Below are positions 34,811 through 42,993 of a DNA stretch of 53,927 nt, piece by piece. Position 1 is the first letter of the stretch. Every line of letters begins with the position of its first letter. The notes under the pieces are model-generated. The model saw only the letters and a program-made list of their open reading frames with translations, ran no database searches and had not been told where the DNA came from. The stretch is taken from positions 1-53,927 of the forward strand of contig JALEMR010000062.1 of the NCBI GenBank assembly GCA_022768245.1, in the 5' to 3' direction. A program made the position numbers and the translations under genes. Source of the stretch: Oscillospiraceae bacterium. GTDB lineage: Bacteria > Bacillota > Clostridia > Oscillospirales > Ruminococcaceae.

Positions 34811-35105
34811 CAGCGAAAAGTGCGTAGGCTGCGGCAGATGCTCGGAGGTCTGCCCCGGGAGCCTTATCAAGCTTGACGGCAAAAAGGCATACATCAAGTA
34901 TCCCAAGGACTGCTGGGGCTGCACTTCCTGCATAAAGGAATGTCCCGTCCACGCCGTGAAATTTTATCTGGGCGCGGATATCGGCGGCATGGGAAGCCTT
35001 GTCCACACCGAAAAGGAGGGCGATATCCTGAACTGGATCATCGAAGCCCCCGACGGCAAGGTCACAAGGATCGGCATAAACCAAAAAGAATCCAATAAAT
35101 ATTAA
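34794..35105 (+). CDS. aprB: AprB-like ferredoxin subunit of APS reductase
   Basis: The protein has 103 residues. Two 4Fe-4S motifs, [11 protein letters not shown] and [11 protein letters not shown], are followed by a short C-terminal tail with [19 protein letters not shown] and [15 protein letters not shown]. This tail matches the AprB C-terminus (ADFAPMGG..., W.I.F..G.V.R), which wraps around AprA. It is shorter than classical AprB (about 150 residues). AprB delivers electrons to the AprA flavin. The overlap with aprA and the AAAGGAGGG site within that gene point to a coupled 1:1 complex. Confidence 0.92.
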   Translation: MSIAIDSEKCVGCGRCSEVCPGSLIKLDGKKAYIKYPKDCWGCTSCIKECPVHAVKFYLGADIGGMGSLVHTEKEGDILNWIIEAPDGKVTRIGINQKESNKY

Positions 35106-35118
35106 CGGAGGGAAACAC

Positions 35119-36018
35119 ATGAGCGAATACTCGCATCTTGACGAGCTTGAAGCCGAGGCGATATACATTATCAGAGAGGTCGCCGCAGAGTGCGAAAAGC
35201 CCGTAATGCTCTATTCAATAGGAAAGGACAGCTCGGTAATGCTTCATCTTGCAATGAAGGCATTCTATCCCGAAAAGCCTCCCTTTCCCTTTATGCACAT
35301 AGATACCACATGGAAATTCAAGGAAATGATAAAATTCCGCGATGACACCGCTAAAAAGCTTGGCATCGAAATGCTGGTCTACACCAACGAGGACGGCGTT
35401 CGTCAGGGAATAAATCCCTTCGACCACGGCGCTGCATATACCGATATCATGAAAACGCAGGCATTAAAGCAGGCGCTCACCAAATACGGCTTCACAGCTG
35501 CTTTCGGCGGAGGACGCCGCGACGAGGAAAAATCCCGCGCTAAGGAGAGAATATTCTCCTTCCGCAACGAAGCACAGGCATGGGACCCCAAAAATCAGCG
35601 CCCCGAAATGTGGAAGCTGTACAACACAAAGATAAAAAAGGGCGAGAGCATACGTGTTTTCCCCATTTCCAACTGGACCGAAAAGGATATCTGGCAGTAC
35701 ATAAAGCGTGAGAATATCGACATCGTTCCTCTGTATTTCGCGGCGGAGCGTCCCGTGGTGGAGCGCGACGGAAATATCATCATGGTGGACGACGAGAGAT
35801 TTCCTCTTAAAGAGGGCGAGGTCCCCGAGTACAAGTCTGTCCGCTTCAGAACGCTGGGCTGCTATCCCCTCACGGGCGGAGTTGAATCCACAGCCACTAC
35901 TTTAGATGAGATAATCGATGAAACACTCAGCGCCGTATCCTCCGAACGCACCTCCCGTGTGATCGACAACGAGGCGGCAGGCAGTATGGAACGCAGAAAG
36001 AGAGAGGGATATTTTTAA
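35119..36018 (+). CDS. cysD: sulfate adenylyltransferase subunit 2 (CysD)
   Basis: The protein has 299 residues. The PP-loop [18 protein letters not shown] near residue 33 and the later [20 protein letters not shown] and [10 protein letters not shown] are CysD signatures. The length is normal. CysD forms the ATP sulfurylase with CysN, making APS from sulfate and ATP. GGAGGGA precedes the ATG. Its TAA shares its last base with the cysN ATG (TAATG), so the pair is coupled. It provides the substrate for the AprAB-like reductase directly upstream. Confidence 0.96.
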   Translation: MSEYSHLDELEAEAIYIIREVAAECEKPVMLYSIGKDSSVMLHLAMKAFYPEKPPFPFMHIDTTWKFKEMIKFRDDTAKKLGIEMLVYTNEDGVRQGINPFDHGAAYTDIMKTQALKQALTKYGFTAAFGGGRRDEEKSRAKERIFSFRNEAQAWDPKNQRPEMWKLYNTKIKKGESIRVFPISNWTEKDIWQYIKRENIDIVPLYFAAERPVVERDGNIIMVDDERFPLKEGEVPEYKSVRFRTLGCYPLTGGVESTATTLDEIIDETLSAVSSERTSRVIDNEAAGSMERRKREGYF

Positions 36019-37706
36019 TGAAGGGCTTACTTAAATTCATAACCTGCGGCAGCGTTGACGACGGCAAATCCACGCTTATCGGTCATATTCTCTACGACTC
36101 GAAGCTGCTGTACGCCGATCAGGAAAAGGCGCTGGAGCTGGACAGCAGAGTCGGCAGCCGCAGCGGAAAGATAGACTATTCGCTGCTTCTGGACGGTCTT
36201 ATGGCAGAGCGCGAGCAGGGCATCACAATTGACGTGGCATACAGATATTTTACAACCGACAGGCGCAGCTTCATCGTTGCGGACACTCCCGGCCATGAGG
36301 AATATACCCGCAACATGGCGGTAGGCGCTTCCTTTGCGGAGCTGGCAGTCATTCTCGTGGACGCTTCACAGGGAGTTCTCGTACAGACAAGACGTCATGC
36401 GAGGATATGCCGCCTGATGGGTATCAGATACTTTGTGTTTGCGGTAAATAAAATGGATCTCGTGGGCTACAGCAAGGAGCGCTTCGACGAGATAGAAGCA
36501 CAGATAAACGAACTGAAAAACGAGCTTTCTCTGGAAAATGTTCAGATAATTCCCCTTTCCGCCACCGAGGGCGACAACGTTACCGTAAAGTCGGATAATA
36601 TCCCTTGGTACAGCGGCGCACCTCTCCTGGAATATCTGGAGACCGTGGACATTTCCTCCGACGACAACGAGCAGGGCTTCTATATGCCCGTTCAGAGAGT
36701 ATGCCGTCCCGACCGCACCTTCCGCGGCTTCCAGGGACAGATAGAAGCGGGCAGCATTTCCGTGGGCGATGAGATAACCGCTCTTCCCAGCAATGAAAAG
36801 GCTCATGTCAAGGGAATACTCGTCACCGACAAGGAAGCACAGACCGCTTACAAGGGTCAGCCCGTCACCATTTCGCTGGATAAGGAAGTGGACGTTTCCC
36901 GCGGCTGCGTGCTGGTAAAGGACACCAACATCGCAGTGTATAAAAAGCTCACCGTTTCCCTGCTGTGGATGGACGACGAGCCTCTTGCGATAGGCAAGGA
37001 CTACATAGTTAAGCTGGGCACGAAGCTGATACCCGGAATCCTTACGAAGATAAAATATGCCGTGGACGTCAACACGGGCGAGCATATCGTCACCGAAACG
37101 CTTTCCAAAAACGGCATCGCAGTATGTGAAGTCACACTCACCGAAGCCATCACGTCGGACCTGTTCTCCGAGCATAAAACTCTGGGCGAGCTGATACTCA
37201 TCGACCGCGTCACCAACATGACCTCCGCCTGCGGAGTGGTCGAGGGTCTGGACGAAAAGGGCGGCAGTTTTTCGGGCAAGGCGTCCTTCAAGGCGGGTTC
37301 TCTTGAAGCAAGAGGCGATATTTTCGAGGAATTCTATTACGACCAGTCGGCGCTCAGCGTACTTAAGTACAACACGGTAAACAGCACCTACACCGTAGGC
37401 GACGAGATTCCCGTCAAGGGCGAAAGCTATGAATATCCCGACAGCTTTGACATCATCGTCCTCCGCGACAGCACGGCTATCAGGATACGCGATAAGAAGA
37501 TATCGGCTATCCTTCCCCTTTCGGAGTATTCCTACGACGGTCTCCCCGTTGTCAACGGACGCGGCTTTGAGATAAAGGTAACCTCTCAGGCAGACGTTGA
37601 TAAATTCCTCGGAGAGTACAATTCCTCCTCCGACTCGGAAAGATCGGCACTGTTTGCAAAATGGGTCACCTTCGACACCTATCGCAAGGTCGTTTTCAAG
37701 GCATGA
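36018..37706 (+). CDS. cysN: sulfate adenylyltransferase subunit 1 (CysN), GTPase, with extra C-terminal region
   Basis: The protein has 562 residues. GTPase motifs are G1 CGSVDDGKSTLIGHIL, G3 DTPGHEEYTRNM and G4 NKMDL. EF-Tu-like beta barrels follow. GTP hydrolysis drives APS formation by CysD. Typical CysN has about 475 residues. The extra ~100 C-terminal residues (from about 430, through DIFEEFYYDQSALSV to KWVTFDTYRKVVFKA) contain no Walker A loop, so they are not the APS kinase seen in CysNC fusions. Such an extension appears in some clostridial CysN proteins; its role is unknown to me. The last gene of the operon; a bidirectional terminator follows. Confidence 0.94.
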   Translation: MKGLLKFITCGSVDDGKSTLIGHILYDSKLLYADQEKALELDSRVGSRSGKIDYSLLLDGLMAEREQGITIDVAYRYFTTDRRSFIVADTPGHEEYTRNMAVGASFAELAVILVDASQGVLVQTRRHARICRLMGIRYFVFAVNKMDLVGYSKERFDEIEAQINELKNELSLENVQIIPLSATEGDNVTVKSDNIPWYSGAPLLEYLETVDISSDDNEQGFYMPVQRVCRPDRTFRGFQGQIEAGSISVGDEITALPSNEKAHVKGILVTDKEAQTAYKGQPVTISLDKEVDVSRGCVLVKDTNIAVYKKLTVSLLWMDDEPLAIGKDYIVKLGTKLIPGILTKIKYAVDVNTGEHIVTETLSKNGIAVCEVTLTEAITSDLFSEHKTLGELILIDRVTNMTSACGVVEGLDEKGGSFSGKASFKAGSLEARGDIFEEFYYDQSALSVLKYNTVNSTYTVGDEIPVKGESYEYPDSFDIIVLRDSTAIRIRDKKISAILPLSEYSYDGLPVVNGRGFEIKVTSQADVDKFLGEYNSSSDSERSALFAKWVTFDTYRKVVFKA

Positions 37707-37724
37707 TCACCCCCTTCTATATAA

Positions 37725-37759
37725 ACAACGCTCCCGTTTCTCTGAAACGGGAGCGTTGT
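37725..37759. terminator. bidirectional terminator after cysN
   Basis: A perfect 15-bp stem, ACAACGCTCCCGTTT with its complement, with a 5-base loop. It lies between two convergent genes. Confidence 0.93.
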
Positions 37760-37778
37760 GATTTTATCCGATTATTTA

Positions 37779-38513
37779 TCATTCCGCCGCATAGTGCTCA
37801 TACAGCGCTCTTATGACAGCTCCGTTGGTCGGGCATTTATTCCCATGAACAAAGTCCCGAAGCTTATTGCCGCTGTCCTCCTTGAATGCCATGGAAATGG
37901 ACGCGCGGATGTTTTTCTCAACGCTTGCGGACGAAGTGCCTATCCGCTCTCCCACGCAGGGGTATAGCTTTTTTGAGATACTTCCTAAAAGCTCGGGCTT
38001 TTCCAATGTTGCATAGACGCATTCCTTCAGAAATCCGAAGCCCTTAAGCTTAGCGGATAATCCAAGACTGCACAGCATATCCTCGATATCGCTGTCCGAC
38101 ACAGCTGCTCTGACAGAGCCTGCCCGTCTGCTTTCCCGTATGCTCTCCACTTCCTTAAGAGATGATGCAATTGTCTGAACGTCAACAGGCTTTAACAGAT
38201 ACAGCGCATTATCAAGGGAATTGATCTCCGCTCTGAGACTGTCGCTGTACTCGGAGGACATAAAGACCACAAATGAACCGGGATCCATATCGCGTACCAG
38301 GCTCACAAGCTCGGTATTGTCCCCACTCATAAAGTCTTTATCAACGATAACGAAGTCGGGAGCGCAGCTCTGCAGCGACAGCATCTCGTCTCCGTTATCG
38401 CTGCCGCAGATATTCACATTATAGCCATGCTGTGACAGCAGCCCTGCAAATATCTGACCGTCATTCTCCGTGTAGTCGCAGATGGTCACCGTTTCAATAG
38501 TCCTGCTGTTCAT
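37779..38513 (-). CDS. Spo0A-like response regulator
   Basis: The protein has 244 residues. The C-terminal ~105 residues match the Spo0A DNA-binding domain along their length: IEDMLCSLGLSAKLKGFGFL, ELLGSISKKLYPCVGERIGT and SSASVEKNIRASISMAF. The N-terminal receiver keeps a phospho-acceptor Asp (FVIVDKDF) and the Lys of LLKPVD. The acidic pair before it is reduced (CDYTEN in place of the usual D-D), so phosphorylation may be weak or absent. It has GGGGAGGA upstream and lies 46 bases after tmk in the same direction. It may be the organism's Spo0A or a paralogue. Other sporulation regulators (spoIIAA-spoIIAB-sigF) lie 4 kb away. Confidence 0.87.
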   Translation of the reverse strand: MNSRTIETVTICDYTENDGQIFAGLLSQHGYNVNICGSDNGDEMLSLQSCAPDFVIVDKDFMSGDNTELVSLVRDMDPGSFVVFMSSEYSDSLRAEINSLDNALYLLKPVDVQTIASSLKEVESIRESRRAGSVRAAVSDSDIEDMLCSLGLSAKLKGFGFLKECVYATLEKPELLGSISKKLYPCVGERIGTSSASVEKNIRASISMAFKEDSGNKLRDFVHGNKCPTNGAVIRALYEHYAAE

Positions 38514-38559
38514 TACATCACTCCTCCCCTGTTTATCCCTTTTCCGTCAGCATATCTGC

Positions 38560-39186
38560 TCAAAGAGCATTATAAATATCGCATATCCTTTCAAAAATTT
38601 CCCCGACGGTTCCCGTACCGTCAACTATTTCAATGTTTTCGGAGCCGCTGAGCTTTTCGAAAGCCTTGAAGTAGTTCTCGCGCACCTTTGTCAGCCGTTC
38701 CTCGGTCTCGTAAAGCTCGGTAAAGGCTCTCCCCGCGGATATCCTTTCCAGTGCCGTCTTCACGGGGATATCCACATATATGGTAACATCGGGCTTAAGT
38801 ATATCGGCGCTGACCCTGTTGCAGCCGATGACCCAGTCCATATCGATATCAACGCTGTGATACGCATAGGATGAGAAATAATATCTGTCGGTAAGCACCG
38901 TAACGCCCTTATCTATCTGAGCTGCGATACCGTTCACGGAATTTGTCAGATGATCTATGCGGTCTGCGGCAAAAAGAGCGGTGACCGCTCTGTTATCCGC
39001 CGTGATGCGTCCCGTCATAATATTGTGCACCAGCGAGCCTATAGGCGAATCGGTAGGCTCCCTCGTCTCATAGCAGTTTATCCCTTCACTCCGCAGCTTG
39101 TCCGCCAGCATGCGTATCTGCGTGCTTTTTCCCGAACCGTCTATCCCCTCGAAGGCGATGAATCTTCCCTTTTTGATGCTGCTCAT
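38560..39186 (-). CDS. tmk: thymidylate kinase
   Basis: The protein has 208 residues. The P-loop is FEGIDGSGKSTQ, with a DRYYFSSYAYH motif in the middle and the LID-region Arg at LERISAGRAF. It phosphorylates dTMP to dTDP for DNA synthesis. The DR[YF]xxSxxAYQ-type motif and the length are those of the standard family. GGGAGATATAGT precedes the ATG. It is followed by the Spo0A-like gene and may share its transcript. Confidence 0.96.
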   Translation of the reverse strand: MSSIKKGRFIAFEGIDGSGKSTQIRMLADKLRSEGINCYETREPTDSPIGSLVHNIMTGRITADNRAVTALFAADRIDHLTNSVNGIAAQIDKGVTVLTDRYYFSSYAYHSVDIDMDWVIGCNRVSADILKPDVTIYVDIPVKTALERISAGRAFTELYETEERLTKVRENYFKAFEKLSGSENIEIVDGTGTVGEIFERICDIYNAL

Positions 39187-39356
39187 ACTATATCTCCCTT
39201 TCCGTCCGTAGATGTAATAATTATATCAGTTTTTCCCTGTTTTGTCTACAATTTTCTTTTTCAAATTATTGAAGGATATTTGATTGTATGTGATTTATTA
39301 CATATTCTGCGGCAAATCCTCTGATAAATTTGTACAATAGAACAATAATATTTTCC

Positions 39357-39385
39357 TTGATTTTTATTGTATTTTATGATATAAT
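39357..39385 (+). promoter_or_regulatory. promoter of tRNA-Ser
   Basis: TTGATT at 39357-39362, 17 bases and TATAAT at 39380-39385. It lies 21 bases before the tRNA. Confidence 0.75.
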
Positions 39386-39406
39386 AATCATGTTATACAA
39401 ATGAAT

Positions 39407-39494
39407 GGAGAGTTGTCCGAGTGGTCGAAGGTGCAGCACTCGAAATGCTGTGTGGGTCAAACCACCCAGGGTTCGAATCCCTGACTCTCCGCCA
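39407..39494 (+). tRNA. tRNA-Ser (anticodon CGA)
   Basis: An 88-base tRNA with a 7-bp acceptor stem GGAGAGT/ACTCTCC, discriminator G and an encoded CCA. The anticodon loop CTCGAAA holds CGA at 39441-39443, reading UCG. The long variable arm, about 18 bases around GTGTGGGTCAAACCACCCA, is typical of tRNA-Ser, and the T-loop is GGTTCGAATCC. Confidence 0.97.
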
Positions 39495-39501
39495 GAATAT
39501 T

Positions 39502-39530
39502 TCCGTCCGAGTTTTCGGGCGGATTTTTTT
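39502..39530 (+). terminator. terminator after tRNA-Ser
   Basis: TCCGTCCGA and CGGGCGGA form a stem with one G-U pair, followed by seven Ts. Confidence 0.88.
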
Positions 39531-39534
39531 GCCG

Positions 39535-39576
39535 CAAAAAATCCGGGCACTGCACAGAAGCAGTCCCGGATATTTT
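39535..39576 (-). terminator. terminator of the cobW-like gene
   Basis: On the minus strand ATCCGGGACTGC pairs with GCAGTGCCCGGAT (one bulge) and is followed by TTTTTTG. It closes the convergent gene. Confidence 0.82.
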
Positions 39577-39591
39577 TATGAACGCACCGAA

Positions 39592-40863
39592 TTATTCGTC
39601 GAGACAATCATCGAGAGACTTGATGATAGCTTCCTTGTCCATGTGCTGACCGATAAATACCAGCTTTATCTCACGGTCGCCGTACTTTTCGTCCCAGTCC
39701 TTGGCAATGTCGGGATATTCCTTAAGAAGCTGCTTTCTCTGATGTGCGGGAGCAGCCGCAAACCATTTGCCGGACTCGGTAGCTGTTATCTGAACGCCTG
39801 CCTGCTCGAAGATGTATGCGTTGTCGGGAGCGTCGGAGAACCACATCATGCCCTTGCAGCGGATAACGCCCTTGGGCCAGTTTTCCGCCCACTGCTGGAG
39901 CTTGTCCTGATTGAAGGGACGGCGGCGGTGATATACAAAGGTACCGATTCCGTATTCCTCGGCCTCGCCCTCTTCGTCGTTGTGGTCATGGTCGTGGTGA
40001 TGGTGATGATGATGTCCGTGGTGCTCGTGTTCGTCCTCGTCATGGTCGTGGTCATGATGATGCTCGTGCTCATCGTCGTCATCGTCATGGTCATGATGAT
40101 GCTCGTCCTCATCGTCGTCATCTGCACCCTCTTCATATGCCTGCGCCCAGCCCGCAGATGTGACCGCCTCTTCAAAATCGTAGGCATTGGTATCGAGAAT
40201 ATCGCTCACAGCGACCTTTCCGAAGCTTGCTTCGATAATTCTCGCCTTGGGCTGGAGAGTCTTTATCATAGCCTTTACTCTGCCCAGCTGCTCGGGAGTG
40301 ACCTTGTCCACCTTGTTGAGAATGATAGTGGAGCAGAACTCTATCTGCTGGATAAGCAGGCTTTCGATATCCTCCTCGTCAACGCTGTCGGACAGCAAAG
40401 CGTCGCCGCAGCCGAACTCGGTAGCCATACGGAGCGCGTCCACAACTGTAACTATGTTATCCAGACGGCAGATAGCGGGATATCTCTTGTCAGCCTTGCC
40501 CTCAAGCACGGAAATAGACTGTGCAATGGGAAGAGGCTCGCAGATGCCGCTGGCTTCAATGAGGATATAGTCAAACTTGCCCGTCTTGATAAGGTCGGTT
40601 ATCTGATTCATCAGGTCTACCTTCAGGGTGCAGCAGATACAGCCGTTCGAAAGCGGAACGAGATTATCGTCCTTCTGCGTAACTGCGCCGCCCTTCTGAA
40701 TAAGCTCGGCGTCGATGTTCACCTCGCCGATATCGTTGACGATAACAGCGACCTTATAGCCTTCCTGATTATTAAGAACATAGTTGATAAGAGTAGTCTT
40801 TCCTGCGCCCAGATATCCCGTAAGAAGAGTGATAGGCACAAGCTCTCTCTGCTGTTTTGCCAT
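39592..40863 (-). CDS. CobW/COG0523 GTPase metallochaperone with a His/Asp-rich insert
   Basis: The protein has 423 residues. The P-loop is TGYLGAGKTTLIN, the metal-binding CxCC motif is GCICCTL, and NKVDKV is the G4 motif. Residues ~243-298 are an insert of His, Asp and Glu with several HHHH runs, expected to bind zinc, nickel or cobalt. The C-terminal CobW domain follows (YGIGTFVYHRRRPF to the end). COG0523 GTPases hand metals, often zinc, to client enzymes under shortage. The insert probably stores or gathers metal. No zur site or client gene is seen nearby. The gene stands alone with its own terminator. Confidence 0.93.
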   Translation of the reverse strand: MAKQQRELVPITLLTGYLGAGKTTLINYVLNNQEGYKVAVIVNDIGEVNIDAELIQKGGAVTQKDDNLVPLSNGCICCTLKVDLMNQITDLIKTGKFDYILIEASGICEPLPIAQSISVLEGKADKRYPAICRLDNIVTVVDALRMATEFGCGDALLSDSVDEEDIESLLIQQIEFCSTIILNKVDKVTPEQLGRVKAMIKTLQPKARIIEASFGKVAVSDILDTNAYDFEEAVTSAGWAQAYEEGADDDDEDEHHHDHDDDDDEHEHHHDHDHDEDEHEHHGHHHHHHHDHDHNDEEGEAEEYGIGTFVYHRRRPFNQDKLQQWAENWPKGVIRCKGMMWFSDAPDNAYIFEQAGVQITATESGKWFAAAPAHQRKQLLKEYPDIAKDWDEKYGDREIKLVFIGQHMDKEAIIKSLDDCLDE

Positions 40864-41008
40864 ATATTATCGATCCTTTCATTGATTCACTTGCTGTTCG
40901 GAAGCATTCGAAAAAAAATGCTATACTTCCGACAAATATATATTATAGCATATTTTCCCACGTAAATCAAGGGATTTCACATATTTTTCATAATGTGCCC
41001 GCAGCAGT

Positions 41009-41836
41009 CTACTTCTTTTCGGAATGACATACCCTTTCGGAAATGAATTTCTCGATAAGCTCATTGACCTTCTCGGGTTCATCTGTGTTGGAATTGTGTC
41101 CCGCTCCCTTTATCCACACGAGGGGAAGCTTATCCTCCCGCGACCATGCGCGGTTATACCGCTTTGCCGAGCCTGCTTTGTCCTTATCGCCGCAGATAAG
41201 CAGCGCGGGACATTTTATCTCATAGGGACGGTCCTTCTCCATGGCGCAGCCCAGCATACGAAAGCCCGTATCCGCCAGCACGCAGTATTCCTCCTTGGAG
41301 TATGTATCGAGAAACAGCCGCATTATGCTCCTGCCGTATTCCGACATGGCGCAGCCCTCCGCTCCCAGCTTTTTCAGCAGCTTCCAGGGAAATGCACGGT
41401 ACATGGGACCCGTTCTCTTAAGCAACCATATCTCCGCCGACGTGACATACTTCCTTTTAAGCGGAGCGGAATCAATTGATACAAAGCCCGCCGCAGAATC
41501 GGGGAAAAGCTCCATATAGCACTGAGAGACATACCCTCCCATGGACTGTCCGATAAGCACGGGAGATACTATGCCCTCGGCTTCAAGTATGCCGCGGAGA
41601 TATTTCGCCTTGTCGTCAAGCGTGATATCAAGGTCAAATGGACGGGAAGCCGCATGTCCCGGGGCGTCCCAGGTCAGGACGTTATATTTCCCCGCAAAAT
41701 ACTCCGTCTGCTTGTCAAAAAGCCTGTGGTCCGCAGTCAGACCCGGCAGGAATATCAGCGAAGGCTTATCATTCTTTAGTTCATTAGTCCAATAGTGGAT
41801 ATCTCCCTTATCGGTGTGAAAAATTTTTTCTTTCAT
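41009..41836 (-). CDS. alpha/beta hydrolase
   Basis: The protein has 275 residues from the ATG at 41836, where AGGGGAG lies 7 bases upstream; an earlier start in the frame has no such site. The nucleophile elbow is GQSMGG (Ser). The acid is probably the Asp of CGDKDKAGS, and the catalytic His is in GAGHNSNTDEP. The oxyanion region is FLPGLTADHRLFD. Members of this family include lipases, esterases and C-C hydrolases, and the substrate cannot be read here. The gene follows a TetR repressor gene by 16 bases and is almost certainly in its operon, so the substrate or a related compound may be the inducer. Confidence 0.9.
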   Translation of the reverse strand: MKEKIFHTDKGDIHYWTNELKNDKPSLIFLPGLTADHRLFDKQTEYFAGKYNVLTWDAPGHAASRPFDLDITLDDKAKYLRGILEAEGIVSPVLIGQSMGGYVSQCYMELFPDSAAGFVSIDSAPLKRKYVTSAEIWLLKRTGPMYRAFPWKLLKKLGAEGCAMSEYGRSIMRLFLDTYSKEEYCVLADTGFRMLGCAMEKDRPYEIKCPALLICGDKDKAGSAKRYNRAWSREDKLPLVWIKGAGHNSNTDEPEKVNELIEKFISERVCHSEKK

Positions 41837-41852
41837 CATGAATCTCCCCTTA

Positions 41853-42470
41853 TCATATATATTCCGGCTTATATGCCTGTCTGCGCAGCATTTCCACATG
41901 CTCCAGATATTCGTCGTTGAGCTTTTCAAGGTCGGACAGCTGTTCGGGAGTCCGCGTTCTCATATAGCCCTCGGACATCCACAGGATAATGTTCAGCAGC
42001 TTCTCCGCTGAAACGCCGTCCTTTAGCCTGCTTCTGTCCGCACGCTCTAAAAATTTGCGGCTGCTGTCGGCGAGGACCTCTCCGAAGCTTCTGTCGATAT
42101 CGTCCTTCACCTCGGGACTGTCCTCGTAATAGGCGTTCATGAGAAACAACATGATATCGGGGTGCTTTGCCAGTATGGCAAGCTTGCTGCGCTGTGAATT
42201 TACTATCATTCCGAAAAAATCATTGTCGGGCTCGGTCTGCATAGCCCTCATTTCCCGCAGAAAAAAATCCGTGGAATAGCTGTACGCAAAAAGGTACAGT
42301 CCCCGCTTATTTTCAAAGTAGTGAAAAAACAGCGCCTTGGAAACTCCTGCGGCAGCGGCTATTTCCTCCATCGAAGCCTTTTTGTAGTCATATTTTGCAA
42401 AGATATGCAGCGCGCCGTTTATCATACGGTCCTGCTTTTCCTCGGGCAGGTCAAAAAATTTATCGTTCAT
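41853..42470 (-). CDS. TetR-family repressor
   Basis: The protein has 205 residues. The TetR HTH is at about 25-50 (ASMEEIAAAAGVSKALFFHYF), followed by an all-helical ligand domain. GGAGGG precedes the ATG. Two near-identical 17-bp palindromes lie over its promoter, at 42482-42498 and 42515-42531, so it is probably autorepressed and also controls the hydrolase gene downstream in the same operon. Confidence 0.93.
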   Translation of the reverse strand: MNDKFFDLPEEKQDRMINGALHIFAKYDYKKASMEEIAAAAGVSKALFFHYFENKRGLYLFAYSYSTDFFLREMRAMQTEPDNDFFGMIVNSQRSKLAILAKHPDIMLFLMNAYYEDSPEVKDDIDRSFGEVLADSSRKFLERADRSRLKDGVSAEKLLNIILWMSEGYMRTRTPEQLSDLEKLNDEYLEHVEMLRRQAYKPEYI

Positions 42471-42481
42471 ATATCCCTCCG

Positions 42482-42498
42482 TTGACTGTTTTGGTCAA
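42482..42498 (-). promoter_or_regulatory. TetR operator 1
   Basis: TTGACTGTTTTGGTCAA, a 17-bp inverted repeat near the transcription start of the TetR-hydrolase operon. It is nearly the same sequence as operator 2 read on the other strand. Confidence 0.75.
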
Positions 42499-42502
42499 TA
42501 TC

Positions 42503-42531
42503 ATTATAGCACCGTTGACCGAAATAGTCAA
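42503..42531 (-). promoter_or_regulatory. promoter of the TetR-hydrolase operon, -35 inside operator 2
   Basis: On the minus strand TTGACT (42531-42526), 17 bases and TATAAT (42508-42503). The -35 box is part of operator 2. Confidence 0.82.
42515..42531 (-). promoter_or_regulatory. TetR operator 2
   Basis: TTGACCGAAATAGTCAA covers the -35 box. Its reverse complement differs from operator 1 at only two positions. Confidence 0.75.
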
Positions 42532-42669
42532 TAGCCTTGCAAAAAAGATTTTTCTTATTCCGCCCAAAGGCTCAGTCATTTTTTATGTGCTTTCGCAGTT
42601 ATGACATTTTTTTTAATTTTTCTGTGATATTATGTTCTTACAATATATGCAAAAGAAAGGATGATAAAA

Positions 42670-42975
42670 ATGGGAATATCCGTAAAAGAGGACGAAGGAC
42701 GGGTCACAGCGCTGCTCAGCGGAGAGATAGATCACCACAACGCTCCCCTGCTGCGCGCAGAGATAGACAATGCTCTGGAAAGACTTCGCCCCGAGGAGCT
42801 TGTGCTCGATTTCGGAGAAGTCTCGTTCATGGACAGCTCGGGGATAGGACTTGTTATCGGACGCTGCAAGCTTATGAAAGACATCGGAGGACGGGTGATG
42901 ATAAACAACGCAGGCAATTCGATAAAAAAGGTGATGAAGCTGGCAGGACTGGATATGCTTACAACAATATGCTGA
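42670..42975 (+). CDS. spoIIAA: anti-anti-sigma factor SpoIIAA (STAS domain)
   Basis: The protein has 101 residues. The start is ATG 42670, because AAAGG lies about 9 bases upstream; the ATG at 42661 sits directly on that site. The STAS domain is complete, with the phosphorylated Ser in SFMDSSGIGLVIGRCK. Unphosphorylated SpoIIAA frees sigma F from SpoIIAB. It is the first gene of the spoIIAA-spoIIAB-sigF operon. Confidence 0.92.
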   Translation: MGISVKEDEGRVTALLSGEIDHHNAPLLRAEIDNALERLRPEELVLDFGEVSFMDSSGIGLVIGRCKLMKDIGGRVMINNAGNSIKKVMKLAGLDMLTTIC

Positions 42976-42993
42976 AAGAAAAGGAGGTATACC

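Noticed and set aside
33149..34933. A 594-codon minus-strand frame opposite the aprA-like gene
   Set aside because: Antisense shadow of a strongly biased coding sequence. The plus-strand protein has FAD motifs, a ribosome site and operon context; the minus frame has none.
37300..37706. APS kinase domain at the C-terminus of CysN
   Set aside because: No GxxGxGKS/T loop is present in the extra ~100 residues, so this is not a CysNC fusion.
39421..40965. A 514-codon plus-strand frame that starts inside tRNA-Ser and covers the cobW-like gene
   Set aside because: It is the mirror of the cobW-like gene: long runs of Val/Met (VVVMVVVMVMMM) are the complement of its His/Asp-rich insert, and it overlaps a tRNA. 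The minus strand carries clear GTPase motifs.
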